A stretch of DNA of 64,000 nt from Methanocella arvoryzae MRE50. GTDB lineage: Archaea; Halobacteriota; Methanocellia; Methanocellales; Methanocellaceae. Positions 34,437 through 43,491 of the stretch are shown here, one piece after another. A program made the position numbers and the translations under genes. The stretch lies in assembly GCF_000063445.1 (NCBI RefSeq), contig NC_009464.1, forward strand, positions 2,170,001 to 2,234,000. The letters are read 5' to 3'. The notes below the pieces were generated by a model. It saw nothing but the letters and a program-made list of their open reading frames with translations, ran no database searches and had not been told where the DNA came from. Positions within the stretch are counted from its first letter, which is position 1; each line of letters starts with the position of its first letter.

Positions 34437-35195
34437 TCAAAAGTAGCTCTTGATGAAGCCTATAATTTCGTTGTATAATGTTATATGGTCTTCGCTGTCG
34501 TAAGGCATGTCACGCGGGTCCACTTCCAGCGTGATAGGGCCTTTATACTTATATTCTCTGAGCCTGGACAGGAACATGCCCAGCGGCAATAAACCGAAGC
34601 CGGGGAAAATGTGTCCTCGCGATGCCTGGCCGCCATAGTCGCTGAAGTGGACGTTTTTTATTCTGGGGATCAGCATGTCGCAGGATAACAGGATGTCCAT
34701 GCCTGAAGCTGCGCAGTCGGAGACGTCGAAGTTGACAGAGAGGTCGTGCTCGTATACGAAGTCTCTTAGTCCTTTTATATTAAAGATCGGCTTACTCAAC
34801 ACGGCGGTTTTATACGTATTCTCTATAGCTATTTTTTGTTTACCCAGCTTCTCGACGTATCTGCGGACCTGTTCGGAGAAAATTTTTCTCAATGGCCAGC
34901 TGAGCACTGATGCGCTGGGCGTTTTGAATACAACGATTTCCGGGTCGACTTCTTCTATTACCTCATAGTCTGAAGTATTATCTAATAGGTAATAGCTAAG
35001 CGGATCCTGCGCTATGACACTCTTTATGGGCAGGCCGTGCTCGAGAGCAAGAAGGTTCATGCGTTCAGGGTCTGAACCCATGGCACGTGATTCAATTTCA
35101 ACGCCATCGAAGCCTGACCGCTCGGCTATGTCGAAGGCTCTGATATAGTCCTTGAACCTTCCTCCGGGCCGCAGCTGTAAGAGTACTTCGGGCAT
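34437..35195 (-). CDS. Sugar phosphate isomerase/epimerase-like TIM barrel protein
   Basis: 252 aa. It matches the xylose-isomerase-like TIM-barrel superfamily in pattern: N-terminal FDIAERSGFDGVEIESRAM, middle IAIENTYKTAV (metal-ligand Glu strand), VNFDVSDCAASGMDI, NVHFSDYGG with an active-site-type His/Asp, and C-terminal ITLEVDPRDMP. Such proteins are isomerases, epimerases or endonuclease-like enzymes. The substrate cannot be inferred here. It lies 48 bp upstream of the chorismate-lyase-like gene on the same strand, but beyond that gene's stop, so the two could be a read-through pair. Confidence 0.8.
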   Translation of the reverse strand: MPEVLLQLRPGGRFKDYIRAFDIAERSGFDGVEIESRAMGSDPERMNLLALEHGLPIKSVIAQDPLSYYLLDNTSDYEVIEEVDPEIVVFKTPSASVLSWPLRKIFSEQVRRYVEKLGKQKIAIENTYKTAVLSKPIFNIKGLRDFVYEHDLSVNFDVSDCAASGMDILLSCDMLIPRIKNVHFSDYGGQASRGHIFPGFGLLPLGMFLSRLREYKYKGPITLEVDPRDMPYDSEDHITLYNEIIGFIKSYF

Positions 35196-35243
35196 ATGGC
35201 GTGGGTACGCCTGACGAAAATATAGTATATTTGGCAGAAAAAT

Positions 35244-35657
35244 CTACATATTGTAGTATTTTTCCGTGATTTTTAGGTTGACGTCACCTTTCATTACGTA
35301 TACTTTGGATGAAACGTCGTGGTGCAGGATCTCCCGCTCTACAAAGTAGTTGTTGTCCCTCAGAGCGTCGCCGATGGGAGTTTTCTCTTCCCTCATGATG
35401 TCGATGAATTTCGGAGGATTATTTGCTATGTCTATGTCTACGGTAGAGTGTACTATGATCTTGTTGCCGATGATGAACTCTGAGATGCGGTAGATGTGGC
35501 CGTCTTTCTCTTCCTGACCGATCACTTTGAACTCTACGTTGGCGTAGTTGTCGTTGAGGTAGCGGGTCGTAGAGATGGTGGAGTTGAGTAAAACGTTGTA
35601 CCACGGCATGACGTTATCCTCTGAAAAATTGTCAGGCGAATAAATAGAATTGAACAT
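35244..35657 (-). CDS. Chorismate pyruvate-lyase-like (DUF98-type) protein, 137 aa
   Basis: It starts at ATG 35657, or possibly ATG 35609. The pattern NSTISTTRYLNDNYANVEFKVIGQEE, then IIGNKIIVHSTVDIDI, then PIGDALRDNNYFVEREIL resembles the UbiC/DUF98 chorismate-lyase fold. In that fold an Arg, a Leu-Gly/Pro-Ile-Gly turn and a late Glu shape the active site. In methanogens 4-hydroxybenzoate from chorismate feeds methanopterin synthesis, which would fit. The match is by eye and remains tentative. Its promoter overlaps a perfect 11-bp dyad (35650-35676), suggesting control by a dimeric repressor. Confidence 0.5.
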   Translation of the reverse strand: MFNSIYSPDNFSEDNVMPWYNVLLNSTISTTRYLNDNYANVEFKVIGQEEKDGHIYRISEFIIGNKIIVHSTVDIDIANNPPKFIDIMREEKTPIGDALRDNNYFVEREILHHDVSSKVYVMKGDVNLKITEKYYNM

Positions 35658-35676
35658 CTCATTACGAGATGTTCAA
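35650..35676 (-). promoter_or_regulatory. Perfect 11-bp dyad at the promoter of the DUF98-like gene
   Basis: TTGAACATCTC (35650-35660) and GAGATGTTCAA (35666-35676) flank a 5-base spacer. A TATA box TTATATAA lies at 35681-35688 (minus-strand reading), so the dyad covers the expected transcription start and the ATG at 35657. This is the classical position of an archaeal repressor operator. It could also form an RNA hairpin hiding the start codon. Confidence 0.6.
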
Positions 35677-35700
35677 CGTGTTATATAACTTTTTTGGGTT

Positions 35701-36501
35701 TCAGGCCTTCACGTACAGAGTGCCTTTTCCGGCCTCTGCGCGGTCACCGGTGTATACCTTGAACGGCATCTTCTTGCCGTCGAGTTCTACTTCTTCCGTT
35801 GATTTGAGGGCGAAGCCTGGCATCATGGTGCCGATCTTGCCGAGGACGTAGATGGTGCCGCGGGTCATCTGGGCGCCGACTCTGCTTTCGGCGTTGCCGT
35901 GGATGATGATCTTTCCGCCGGGCTCTTTTGCGCCGACAGCTCTGCCGGCGTGGATGCCGGCGTTGATGGTGACGTTGCCGTGCACCGTTATAGTGCCGCC
36001 GATCATGTATTCGCCTATGTCGCAGCCTGCGTTGCCTTTGACCAGGATGTTGCCGCCTTTCATGCCTCTCCAGTCGCCACGGTATGCTGCGCCCAGGTAG
36101 TTGCCGGCGTTGCCCTCGATGACGAGGTCGCCGCCTTCCATCTGGATGCCTGCGAAGGCGTCGGCGTTGCCTTTGACGAGGATGCTGCCGCCCTTCATCC
36201 AGGCGCCGCAGTACATGTCTACGTCGCCCTTGCAAAGGATGGCGCCGGCGGTCATCTTCGAGCCGATGTACTTGACTCTGGGAACGCTGCCGTTGATGAC
36301 GATTGCCTGCTCTTCGGCTGTAGCGGCAGTGGTGCCGCTGATGTCGAAGAACTTGCCGAGGCGGTGGGTGGTGTTACCCTCCCACACCTGCATGTCAGCG
36401 ATCTCTTCCAGAGTCTTGCCCGCGAAGTTGTCCGGGGTGATACATTCAGCTTCGAGCACGAGGTACTTTTCCCCGTTTGGCGTTAAGGTAACTTTTTCCA
36501 T
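35701..36501 (-). CDS. fwdC: Formylmethanofuran dehydrogenase subunit C
   Basis: 266 aa. FwdC is a right-handed beta-helix related to the C-terminal domain of glutamate synthase. It is a scaffold that links FwdA and FwdB. The repeating G-N-A/V-x-x-x-x-G pattern is evident (ILVKGNADAFAGIQMEGGDL, GNAGNYLGAAYRGDWRGMKG, ITVHGNVTINAGIHAGRAVG). It is the last gene of the ten-gene run, two bases after the fwdA stop, with the GGAGG Shine-Dalgarno formed by the final fwdA codons. Length is typical. Confidence 0.95.
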   Translation of the reverse strand: MEKVTLTPNGEKYLVLEAECITPDNFAGKTLEEIADMQVWEGNTTHRLGKFFDISGTTAATAEEQAIVINGSVPRVKYIGSKMTAGAILCKGDVDMYCGAWMKGGSILVKGNADAFAGIQMEGGDLVIEGNAGNYLGAAYRGDWRGMKGGNILVKGNAGCDIGEYMIGGTITVHGNVTINAGIHAGRAVGAKEPGGKIIIHGNAESRVGAQMTRGTIYVLGKIGTMMPGFALKSTEEVELDGKKMPFKVYTGDRAEAGKGTLYVKA

Positions 36502-36503
36502 GA

Positions 36504-38255
36504 TTAGTTGCCTCCTGCCAGCGGCCCTGCCTTAATTACCTGCTGATGCGGGGCATAGACGTCCTGCACCGGGTAGTTGTTCAGGGTGACCGAGTAGTAC
36601 TTCAGGAACTTTTCCACGATATCGTTCATGACTTCCTTGTTGTTAAAGCCGTCTGCATCGGACCAGATAGTGTACTTCGGAGCGTCTACAGACACGACTT
36701 CGCCATCCTTGACGACGATATCGCCGCCCTTGATGGTGTAAGCCGCTCCTTCGAGAGCCTTGACGAGTACTTCCGGCTGCTGGCCGATGTCGGTGGTCTT
36801 CGGGTCCAGATCGTAGATGGAGACGTCGCCGTCTGCGCCTATGCCGAGGTGGCCCTTGTTCCTGGACATGCCGAGCGCCTTTGCGGGGCCTGCCCTGGTC
36901 ATCTGGGCGAGCTCGTAGAGGCTCAGTTCCCTGTCGATGTCCTTGATCTGAGTTCTCTCTGCAACCCACTTGTGGAGAGTTGCGAGCTTGGCGTCCCTGG
37001 CCTTCTTGCTCATGAGCCAGCTTGCGACGACCGGGTACCTGGTGAACGGACCTGCGTTCGGGTGGTCAGTAGTCAGGAAGCACTTCATCGGATCCTTGAC
37101 AAGCAGACCGAGCTCTAAACCGGTTGCCCACTGGATACCGAAGACGTGGTTCCTGGAGTCGTAGATAAACGGCACTACGCCGGAGCCGGTTTCCAGCTCT
37201 ACATCTACGTTTGCCCACTTCAGGTGGTTGGTAGAGTGCAGGGTGAACTCGAACGGGCCGTCTGCTGTCATCGTCGTGGTCTCGTCTAAGGTAACGAAGC
37301 CTACGTCGATGGTCAGGTGGTCGTGGTTATTCACGTAATTGGCGATCTCGTCAGCCTTGGATACGAAGTCCTTCCACGCAGTTCCGCCGTAGGAGTTGAA
37401 CTGGGCGTGGGTGAAGTGGACGTTCTGGTTTCTGCCCGACTTCTTGTTGGTCCTGATGTTCTCGGTCAGGGCCAGGGTCTTGAGCGTGGTGGTGTAGTTG
37501 CCAGGGTGTCCGAGGTTGTTGCCGTGCAGGTGAATCGAGTGCGGCAGACCAAGCCTTTCGTTGGTCTCGCACAGGCCCGTGATGATGTCCTTCGGCGTGA
37601 CGTCGAAGTACGGTACGGGGTCGTCGATGTCCGTGCAGTTCTTACCCCAGCCCCAGGCTTCCGTTCCGCCGGGGTTGACGATCTTAATGGCGCTGCCCTT
37701 AGTTGCCTTAAGGATCCACGCGACGTATGCGTCCAGGTTTTCCTTCTGGCCTTTTTTGATGTATTCCATCACGAGCCAGTTGTTGCCCAGCAGTGTGAAG
37801 GCTGACTGGTCCAGGATCGGGGTGTCGTGCATTTCCTCGTGGGTGTGCCTTGCCAGAAGGGGCGGCATGGCCGCCTCGTTGACGAAGGTGTAGCCGAGCT
37901 TGGCGTACCTGTACGCGGTGACGAAGGTGCTCGGGACGGAGAAGCCTCCGCCTGCCCTTAGCAAGTCTGTGCGGTGCTCCATGGTGTCGTGGAGCTTGTC
38001 CTCGGGCCTGTACATACGGCCCACGTTGACCTTGGGGCCTGCTACGTGGGTGTGGATGTCGACACCGCCGGGCATCACTACTTTGCCCTTAGCATCGATG
38101 ACCTTCGCCTTAGTGGACAGCTTGGAGGGCTCAACGATCTTGCCGTTCTGGATAGCGATGTCCTTAACATCGCCCTTGACGCCATTTAACGGGTCGTATA
38201 CATACCCGTTCTTGATGAGTACCTCATTTTGAACTTTCAGTGGCTTTGCAGACAT
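36504..38255 (-). CDS. fwdA: Formylmethanofuran dehydrogenase subunit A
   Basis: 583 aa. FwdA is a dinuclear-zinc amidohydrolase that condenses formate, made by FwdB and passed through a tunnel, with methanofuran. Metal-binding motifs are seen: PGGVDIHTHVAGPKVNVGRM near residue 72, SIHLHGNNLGHPGNY near residue 240, and TTDHPNAGPFTRYPVVASW near residue 400, with the His/Asp of the zinc site. The length and C-terminus match methanogen FwdA. It starts 12 bp after the fwdB stop. Confidence 0.97.
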   Translation of the reverse strand: MSAKPLKVQNEVLIKNGYVYDPLNGVKGDVKDIAIQNGKIVEPSKLSTKAKVIDAKGKVVMPGGVDIHTHVAGPKVNVGRMYRPEDKLHDTMEHRTDLLRAGGGFSVPSTFVTAYRYAKLGYTFVNEAAMPPLLARHTHEEMHDTPILDQSAFTLLGNNWLVMEYIKKGQKENLDAYVAWILKATKGSAIKIVNPGGTEAWGWGKNCTDIDDPVPYFDVTPKDIITGLCETNERLGLPHSIHLHGNNLGHPGNYTTTLKTLALTENIRTNKKSGRNQNVHFTHAQFNSYGGTAWKDFVSKADEIANYVNNHDHLTIDVGFVTLDETTTMTADGPFEFTLHSTNHLKWANVDVELETGSGVVPFIYDSRNHVFGIQWATGLELGLLVKDPMKCFLTTDHPNAGPFTRYPVVASWLMSKKARDAKLATLHKWVAERTQIKDIDRELSLYELAQMTRAGPAKALGMSRNKGHLGIGADGDVSIYDLDPKTTDIGQQPEVLVKALEGAAYTIKGGDIVVKDGEVVSVDAPKYTIWSDADGFNNKEVMNDIVEKFLKYYSVTLNNYPVQDVYAPHQQVIKAGPLAGGN

Positions 38256-38267
38256 GATCTATACCTC

Positions 38268-39629
38268 TCACTGTCCTTTCTTCTCTGCCTTGATCTCCTT
38301 CACTCTCGCCAGGATTCTCTCCAGGATTTCCTTGTCGGAGAGGATGCCTTCCGGAGCGTCACAGACCTTTCTGCAGCGGATGGGCACGTTGTCCATACGG
38401 TAAGCGTTGCCTTCTTCCTCGACACCTACGATAGTCGACGGTATGACGATCTTGCTGATGCCGGTCGTCGGGGTCTCGTGCGGGTCGATGCAGATGGTCG
38501 GGATCTGGGCGTAATACTTCATGGACGATACCGGGAAGTGTGCGCCAGGATCGGATGCGATCACTAAGGCTGCGTCACATTCCTGCCTCTGCAATATGTC
38601 ATTCGCCGCGGTCTCGCCCGGGTTGTACCTGGGGTAGCCTCTGGAGAAGTCCATGCTGAACGGGAAGCCGCTCTGCCAGCTCATGACCTGGCCGCTGCCG
38701 GTCACGTTGTAGTGGCCTCTCATAGCGACGAGGGTGAACTTAGTGTACTTATTCATGTCGGCCACGAAAGAAATCGCAATGTCGATGTTCCTGTGCTTGC
38801 CGATGGACTGGGTAACACCCATTCCGAAGAACAAGACGCCGAACTTCCTGGACTTGCACAGATCTCCCAGTGCCTTGATGTCCTCTTTCTTGACGCCGCC
38901 TACCACGTCGGGGATGTCCTCGCCACGGATGACAGTCCTGAGGGCGTCTAGAAGCTCGTAGTCCTTGCCCTGTTCGACCTGGACGTGAATGTCCGCCTGC
39001 TTCGCGGTGTCAGTCGGCCTCGGATCTACGACGACCATAGTCCTGTCCTTGAAGCCTCTCTCTGTGAAGAAGCCTCTCGGATAGGTCGTGTACCTGCTCA
39101 TGTGCCTCGGGTGGGCGTGTACGGGGTTGCAGCCCCAGTAGATGATGAGGTCTGCTCTGTTCTTGACTTCACCGAGAGTGCAGCACGGAGCGCCTACAGT
39201 CTGGATGGCCATCACGGAGGGGCCGTGGCAGACGGACGCGGTGTTGTCGGTGACTGCGCCGCATACTTCTGCAAGTTCGTTGCCGACTGCCTGCGCCTCA
39301 CACGAGGTAGAGGACCAGCCGTACATTAACGGTCTGCGGGCGTTTGCCAGGATCTGGGCTGCCCTCTCGATTGCGTAATCGTAGGATACGGGGGCGAACT
39401 CTGCGGAGTTATCCTCCCTCTCCATGGGGGCGAGGATCCTGTGGCCTGCCTGAGCAGACTTGAACTTCTCATTGCCAATCACACATGCGTTAAGCGTGTC
39501 GACGATCCGGTTGCCGTCCATAATCACCTTGATATCGTCGCACAACGTGCCGCAGAAGGGGCAAACAACATCCGTGACTACCTTGAGGTTCTTCATCTCA
39601 GTAGTAGCCTGAGTCTTAGATTCCATCAT
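38268..39629 (-). CDS. fwdB: Formylmethanofuran dehydrogenase subunit B (Mo/W-pterin catalytic subunit)
   Basis: 453 aa. FwdB reduces CO2 to formate at a tungsten- or molybdenum-bispyranopterin site. The N-terminal [4Fe-4S] motif is CPFCGTLCDDIKV plus a later Cys (NACVIG). The presumed metal-ligand Cys lies in NTASVCHGPSVM near residue 130; it is an ordinary Cys codon, so this is not the selenocysteine form. YWGCNPVHAHPRHMSRY and VVDPRPTDTAKQADIHVQVEQG are pterin-binding landmarks. W or Mo use cannot be told from the sequence. The Shine-Dalgarno GGAGG lies in the last codons of fwdD. Confidence 0.96.
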   Translation of the reverse strand: MMESKTQATTEMKNLKVVTDVVCPFCGTLCDDIKVIMDGNRIVDTLNACVIGNEKFKSAQAGHRILAPMEREDNSAEFAPVSYDYAIERAAQILANARRPLMYGWSSTSCEAQAVGNELAEVCGAVTDNTASVCHGPSVMAIQTVGAPCCTLGEVKNRADLIIYWGCNPVHAHPRHMSRYTTYPRGFFTERGFKDRTMVVVDPRPTDTAKQADIHVQVEQGKDYELLDALRTVIRGEDIPDVVGGVKKEDIKALGDLCKSRKFGVLFFGMGVTQSIGKHRNIDIAISFVADMNKYTKFTLVAMRGHYNVTGSGQVMSWQSGFPFSMDFSRGYPRYNPGETAANDILQRQECDAALVIASDPGAHFPVSSMKYYAQIPTICIDPHETPTTGISKIVIPSTIVGVEEEGNAYRMDNVPIRCRKVCDAPEGILSDKEILERILARVKEIKAEKKGQ

Positions 39630-39631
39630 GT

Positions 39632-40045
39632 TTAGGCCTCCTGCTTGAGGTTTAAGGTGGTCTTCTGGAGCAGCTTTATGCCGTTCTCGACTGTCTCGCC
39701 GGGCGCTGGCTCGATCGTGACCTTGACTCCCTTGAAGCTGGGCATCCCGGTCGAGTACATTTCTGTACTGATGACCTGGTTAGCCCACGGCCCCATGGGA
39801 ATAAAGGCCAGCCCAGGGTGCGGGCCCTGGGTTGCCTTGACCGCCCTGACGATTACAGTACCGTAAGCGGATGTTACCTTTACGGTCTGGCCCGGGAACA
39901 CGTGAAGCTTCTTCATGTCAGCGACATCAAGCTCACATATTCCACAGGCCTTAATGTAACCGTCGTCATGCTTGTGGCCTTCGATTGCCACACCCTGCCA
40001 GACGGTCCGGCCTGATATAAGATTTACTTCTATCGAGTTAGTCAT
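39632..40045 (-). CDS. fwdD: Formylmethanofuran dehydrogenase subunit D
   Basis: 137 aa. FwdD is the small pterin-dinucleotide-binding subunit that completes the FwdB active site, homologous to the C-terminal domain of larger molybdopterin oxidoreductases. VNLISGRTVWQGVAIEGHK, FPGQTVKVTSAYGTVIVRAVK and FIPMGPWANQVISTEMYSTGMPSFKG are family landmarks (read as separate pieces). Its final codons GAG GCC TAA form part of the Shine-Dalgarno for fwdB. It follows mvhD by 23 bp. Confidence 0.93.
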   Translation of the reverse strand: MTNSIEVNLISGRTVWQGVAIEGHKHDDGYIKACGICELDVADMKKLHVFPGQTVKVTSAYGTVIVRAVKATQGPHPGLAFIPMGPWANQVISTEMYSTGMPSFKGVKVTIEPAPGETVENGIKLLQKTTLNLKQEA

Positions 40046-40068
40046 CTTCGGGTCTCCTTACGCCCGTG

Positions 40069-40590
40069 TTACTGTTTCTGTAACGGGGCTGCTTCGACTT
40101 TCTTGCCAGCGCTTATCTTCGAGAGTTCAGCGAGGTCATCGTCTGCTGCTGCAGCACCGTGGGCTGCGGCGGCGACCTTCTTCTGGACAGGGCTGGGGCC
40201 GAGCTTCTTGATGTCGGCGACCATGTTCTTGACGACCTCTGCCCACAGGGCACCTTCGGATGCCGAGACGAAGGTCATCTTGAGCCTCTTGCCGTCCAGG
40301 CCCATCTCTTCCAGGACCTTCCTGGTGAGGGCTACACGGCGCCTCGCCTTGTAGTTACCAGCTATGTAGTGGCAGTCGCCGATGTGGCAGCCGGACACGA
40401 GAACCGCGTCCGCGCCCAGGGAGAATGCCTCCATGATGAAAGCCGGGTCGACACGTCCGGTACACATGATACGTACTACACGGACGTTGGGGGGATACTG
40501 GGCTCTGGATACACCTGCGAGGTCAGCGCCTGCGTAGGTACACCAGTTGCACAGGATACCGAGGATTTTTGGTTCAAATTCGTCAGCCAT
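40069..40590 (-). CDS. mvhD: F420-non-reducing hydrogenase iron-sulfur subunit D
   Basis: 173 aa from ATG 40590 (MADEFEPKILGIL); a GTG nine bases earlier overlaps the hdrA stop. MvhD carries one [2Fe-2S] cluster and passes electrons from MvhAG to HdrA. The cysteines are in CNWCTYAGADLAG, RIMCTGRVDP and GCHIGDCHYIAGNYKA. The core is typical of MvhD. A C-terminal tail of about 35 residues, rich in Ala, Lys and Asp (from about residue 138), is extra. The gene sits between hdrA and fwdD and not beside mvhG-mvhA, which start at 46197 on the other strand. Confidence 0.94.
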   Translation of the reverse strand: MADEFEPKILGILCNWCTYAGADLAGVSRAQYPPNVRVVRIMCTGRVDPAFIMEAFSLGADAVLVSGCHIGDCHYIAGNYKARRRVALTRKVLEEMGLDGKRLKMTFVSASEGALWAEVVKNMVADIKKLGPSPVQKKVAAAAHGAAAADDDLAELSKISAGKKVEAAPLQKQ

Positions 40591-40591
40591 T

Positions 40592-42568
40592 TTAGACACC
40601 GCCTGCAGGAGTGAATAATGCAGCTATCTGCGCTCTGATCTGGGGGTTGGTGAAGTGCTGCATCCTGATTGCCTTTGCCGGGCAGGCGCCACCGCAGGTG
40701 CCGCAGCCCTTACACATAGCGTCGTTCAGGTTAGCCTTCCTCTTGCCATCTTCGATATCGACCATGGTGATAGCCTTGTACGGGCAGAGTCCTACGCATA
40801 CGCCGCAGCCGGAGCAGAGTGCATCGTCGACTTTGCCTGCGATCGGCTCGAGCATGACTTTACCCTGGTTGATGGGTACTGCCGCTGCTGCAGCTGCACC
40901 AGCTGCCTGGGCTACTGTGTCGGGGATGTCTTTCGGTCCCTGGCAGCAGCCTGCGAGGAAGATACCGTCGGTCGAGGTCGAGAACGGGTTCAGCTTGGGG
41001 TGAGCCTCGAGCAGGAACTGGTCTGAGCTCCTCGAGATGATGAGCTTGTTCCTGAGCTCCTCGGTCGACTTCTTGGGTACGATGGCGGAGGCGAGGACTA
41101 CCATTTCGAGCTCTATGTTGATCGGGGTGCCGAGCAGAGTGTCTTCTGCCTGGACCAGCAGGTTCTTGTTCGGGAGCTCCTGGATCTTGGCGACCCTGCC
41201 CCTGATGAACTTGGCGCCCTCGTCAGAGATTCTGTAGTAGAACTCTTCGTATGCCTTACCGAAGGACCTGATGTCCATGTAGAACAGGTAAGGCGTCACA
41301 CCGGGCATCTTTTCCATGATCTGGTGGGCGTGCTTGAGCGAGTACATACAGCAAACTCTGGAGCAGTACTGCTGGGCGTCCTTGTCTCTCGATCCGGCGC
41401 AGAGCACGAAGCCTACGTTGTGGGGCTTCTGGCCGTCGCTGGGCCTGATCAGCTTGCCGCCAGTCGGGCCTGCAGCGTTGATGAGTCTCTCGAAGTGGAT
41501 GCCGGTGATGACGTTGTCGTAGACGCCGTAGCCCCACTCCTCTTTCTTCTCAATCTCATAGAGATCGAAGCCGGTTGCCACGATGATGGAGCCGACCTTG
41601 ATCTCGACGAACTCATCCTTCATGTCGAGGTTGATTGCCTTCTTGTCGCCGCACTTCTTCACGCACAGCTCGCACTTGACGCAAGAATCGAAGTCGACGG
41701 TGTACTTGAGGGGCACTACCTGCGGGTGGCAGATGTAGATTGCCTTCCTCGGGCCGAGGCCGATATCGAACTCGTTAGGCCTGCTTACCGGGCAGACAGT
41801 TGCGCAGTCGCCGCAGCCGTTGCAGGCATCCTCGATGACGCCTCTTGCCTTCTTCTTGACGGTGACGTTGAAGTTGCCGATGTAACCGTCTACGTTGGCG
41901 ACCTCGGCGTAGGTCAGCAGCCTGATGTTGGGGTGCCTGCCGACTTCTGCCATCTTCGGGGACAGGATACACTGGGAGCAGTCGAGGGTCGGGAAGGTCT
42001 TGTCCAGCTTGGACATGTAGCCGCCGATGGTCGGCTCCTTCTCAACTACGTAGGTGACGATGCCCGAGTCTGCGAGCTTCATGGCTGCTTCGATACCGCC
42101 GACGCCTGCGCCGATGACCATTGCGGTCTTTTCGCAGGGTACGGACTTCTGCTCGAGCGGCTCGAGGAGCCTTGCCTTAGCGATAGCCATGCGGACGATG
42201 TCCTTGGCCTTCTCGGTTGCTCTCTCGGGCTCTTTCATGTGGATCCACGAGGACTGCTCACGGATGTTCGCCATCTCAAAGACGAACGGGTTTAAGCCTG
42301 CCAGCTCGGTTGCCTTCCTGAAGGTCGGCTCGTGCAGACGCGGGGTGCATGCTGCAACGACGATTGCGTCGAGCTGGTGCTCCTTGACTGCAGTCTTGAT
42401 CTTTTCCTGACCGGGGGTCGAGCACATGTACGGGTAATCGTCAGCGATGACAACGCCCGGAAGGGTCTTCGCGTATTCGGCGATAGCCTTCACGTTGACG
42501 GTGCCGGCGATGTTGGTACCGCAGTGACAGATGAAGACTCCTACTCTGTTTTCTTTACCGTTTGCCAT
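40592..42568 (-). CDS. hdrA: Heterodisulfide reductase subunit A (flavin-bifurcating)
   Basis: 658 aa. HdrA binds FAD and several [4Fe-4S] clusters and splits electron pairs between HdrB and ferredoxin. Seen in order: N-terminal Cys motif GVFICHCGTNIAG; FAD-binding Rossmann MVIGAGVGGIEAAMKLADSG (about residue 150); DCSQCILSPKM; ferredoxin-like CNGCGDCATVCPV and CVKCELCVKKC; thioredoxin-reductase-like LCAGSRDKDAQQYCSRVCC; and the C-terminal double ferredoxin CSGCGVCVGLCPYKAI and CKGCGTCGGACPAKAI. It is the standard single-gene form with no fused MvhD. Confidence 0.97.
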   Translation of the reverse strand: MANGKENRVGVFICHCGTNIAGTVNVKAIAEYAKTLPGVVIADDYPYMCSTPGQEKIKTAVKEHQLDAIVVAACTPRLHEPTFRKATELAGLNPFVFEMANIREQSSWIHMKEPERATEKAKDIVRMAIAKARLLEPLEQKSVPCEKTAMVIGAGVGGIEAAMKLADSGIVTYVVEKEPTIGGYMSKLDKTFPTLDCSQCILSPKMAEVGRHPNIRLLTYAEVANVDGYIGNFNVTVKKKARGVIEDACNGCGDCATVCPVSRPNEFDIGLGPRKAIYICHPQVVPLKYTVDFDSCVKCELCVKKCGDKKAINLDMKDEFVEIKVGSIIVATGFDLYEIEKKEEWGYGVYDNVITGIHFERLINAAGPTGGKLIRPSDGQKPHNVGFVLCAGSRDKDAQQYCSRVCCMYSLKHAHQIMEKMPGVTPYLFYMDIRSFGKAYEEFYYRISDEGAKFIRGRVAKIQELPNKNLLVQAEDTLLGTPINIELEMVVLASAIVPKKSTEELRNKLIISRSSDQFLLEAHPKLNPFSTSTDGIFLAGCCQGPKDIPDTVAQAAGAAAAAAVPINQGKVMLEPIAGKVDDALCSGCGVCVGLCPYKAITMVDIEDGKRKANLNDAMCKGCGTCGGACPAKAIRMQHFTNPQIRAQIAALFTPAGGV

Positions 42569-42579
42569 ATCTTATCCCC

Positions 42580-43491
42580 TCACACAATCCTGTCGAGTAA
42601 CTTGTCAACCTTGATCTGGTGCGCGCTCAGGCCGAGTTCCTCGGGACTCATGCCCTGGGCGAGGCCTAAGAGCTGCGAGAAGTGCAGCACAGGGATGTTG
42701 TACCTGTCGCCGAACTTTTCGGCAATCTCGACCTGGCCGAGGTCGAATTGCAGGTGGCAGAACGGGCAGACATCTACGATGACGTCGACGCCGACTTCCT
42801 GCATGTTCCTCAGCTTCTCGTTGGTCATGTCCAGCGCGTAGTCCTTCTTGTAGCCACGGACACCGCCACCGGCACCGCAGCACATCATCTTCTCCCTGTA
42901 GTCCACCGAGGTGGCGCCGAGTGCCTCGACCATCTCATCGAGGAAGGTGGGCCTTTCCGTGGAGAACGCGGGGCTTCCGAATCTTCTTTCCCTGGCGGGC
43001 TTGAGCATGTGGCAGCCGTAGTGGACGCCGACCTTGATGCCGTTCAGGGGCGTGACAACCGAGTCCTTGATCTTCTTGATCCCTACATCCTTGTAGAGCT
43101 GCTCTGCTAAGTGGCGTACCTCTATGGTGCCCTTGAATTCCATGTCCGCAAGCTTCAGCAGCTCGTTGACCTTGGCCTTCTCAGCAGGGTTCTCCTTGAG
43201 CTTCTCGTTCACGTCGTACAGGGACTTGTAGCACCCGTTGCATACGACGGTGCAGTCGAGGCCCATCTGTTCAGACAGGCAGATGTTTCTTGCTGCGAGG
43301 GCTTCCCAGGTGAGGACGTCCATGCTGCCGAACGCGCCGGGGGCGGGGCAGCAGGATGCGCCGACGAGGTCAGCGAACTCCAGGCCCAGATTCTTAGCGG
43401 TCTTCAAGGTTGCAGCCTCGATGCCGGGGTAACGGTTCGGAGCGATACAGCCTAAGTATAAGGATGTCTTGTTAGATGCTGAGTGACTCAT
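42580..43491 (-). CDS. hdrB: Heterodisulfide reductase subunit B
   Basis: 303 aa. HdrB reduces the CoM-S-S-CoB disulfide at two non-cubane [4Fe-4S] clusters. Both CCG domains are present: first, GCIAPNRYPG, VGASCCPAPGAFGS and VVCNGCYKSLY; second, VHYGCHMLKPARERR, EKMMCCGAGGGVRGYK and VDVCPFCHLQFDLGQ. The length is typical of cytoplasmic HdrB. Its ATG overlaps the hdrC stop by four bases, and it is 11 bp upstream of hdrA. Confidence 0.97.
   Translation of the reverse strand: MSHSASNKTSLYLGCIAPNRYPGIEAATLKTAKNLGLEFADLVGASCCPAPGAFGSMDVLTWEALAARNICLSEQMGLDCTVVCNGCYKSLYDVNEKLKENPAEKAKVNELLKLADMEFKGTIEVRHLAEQLYKDVGIKKIKDSVVTPLNGIKVGVHYGCHMLKPARERRFGSPAFSTERPTFLDEMVEALGATSVDYREKMMCCGAGGGVRGYKKDYALDMTNEKLRNMQEVGVDVIVDVCPFCHLQFDLGQVEIAEKFGDRYNIPVLHFSQLLGLAQGMSPEELGLSAHQIKVDKLLDRIV

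Noticed and set aside
38268-39629. Selenocysteine form of FwdB
   Set aside because: The metal-ligand position (SVCHGPS) is an ordinary Cys codon and there is no in-frame TGA in the gene.
41324-42295. Long plus-strand open frame opposite hdrA, and similar ones opposite fwdF (44012-45052) and the debranching gene (16103-16774)
   Set aside because: All lie antisense to confidently identified genes and owe their length to GC-rich third positions and few stop codons in that register.
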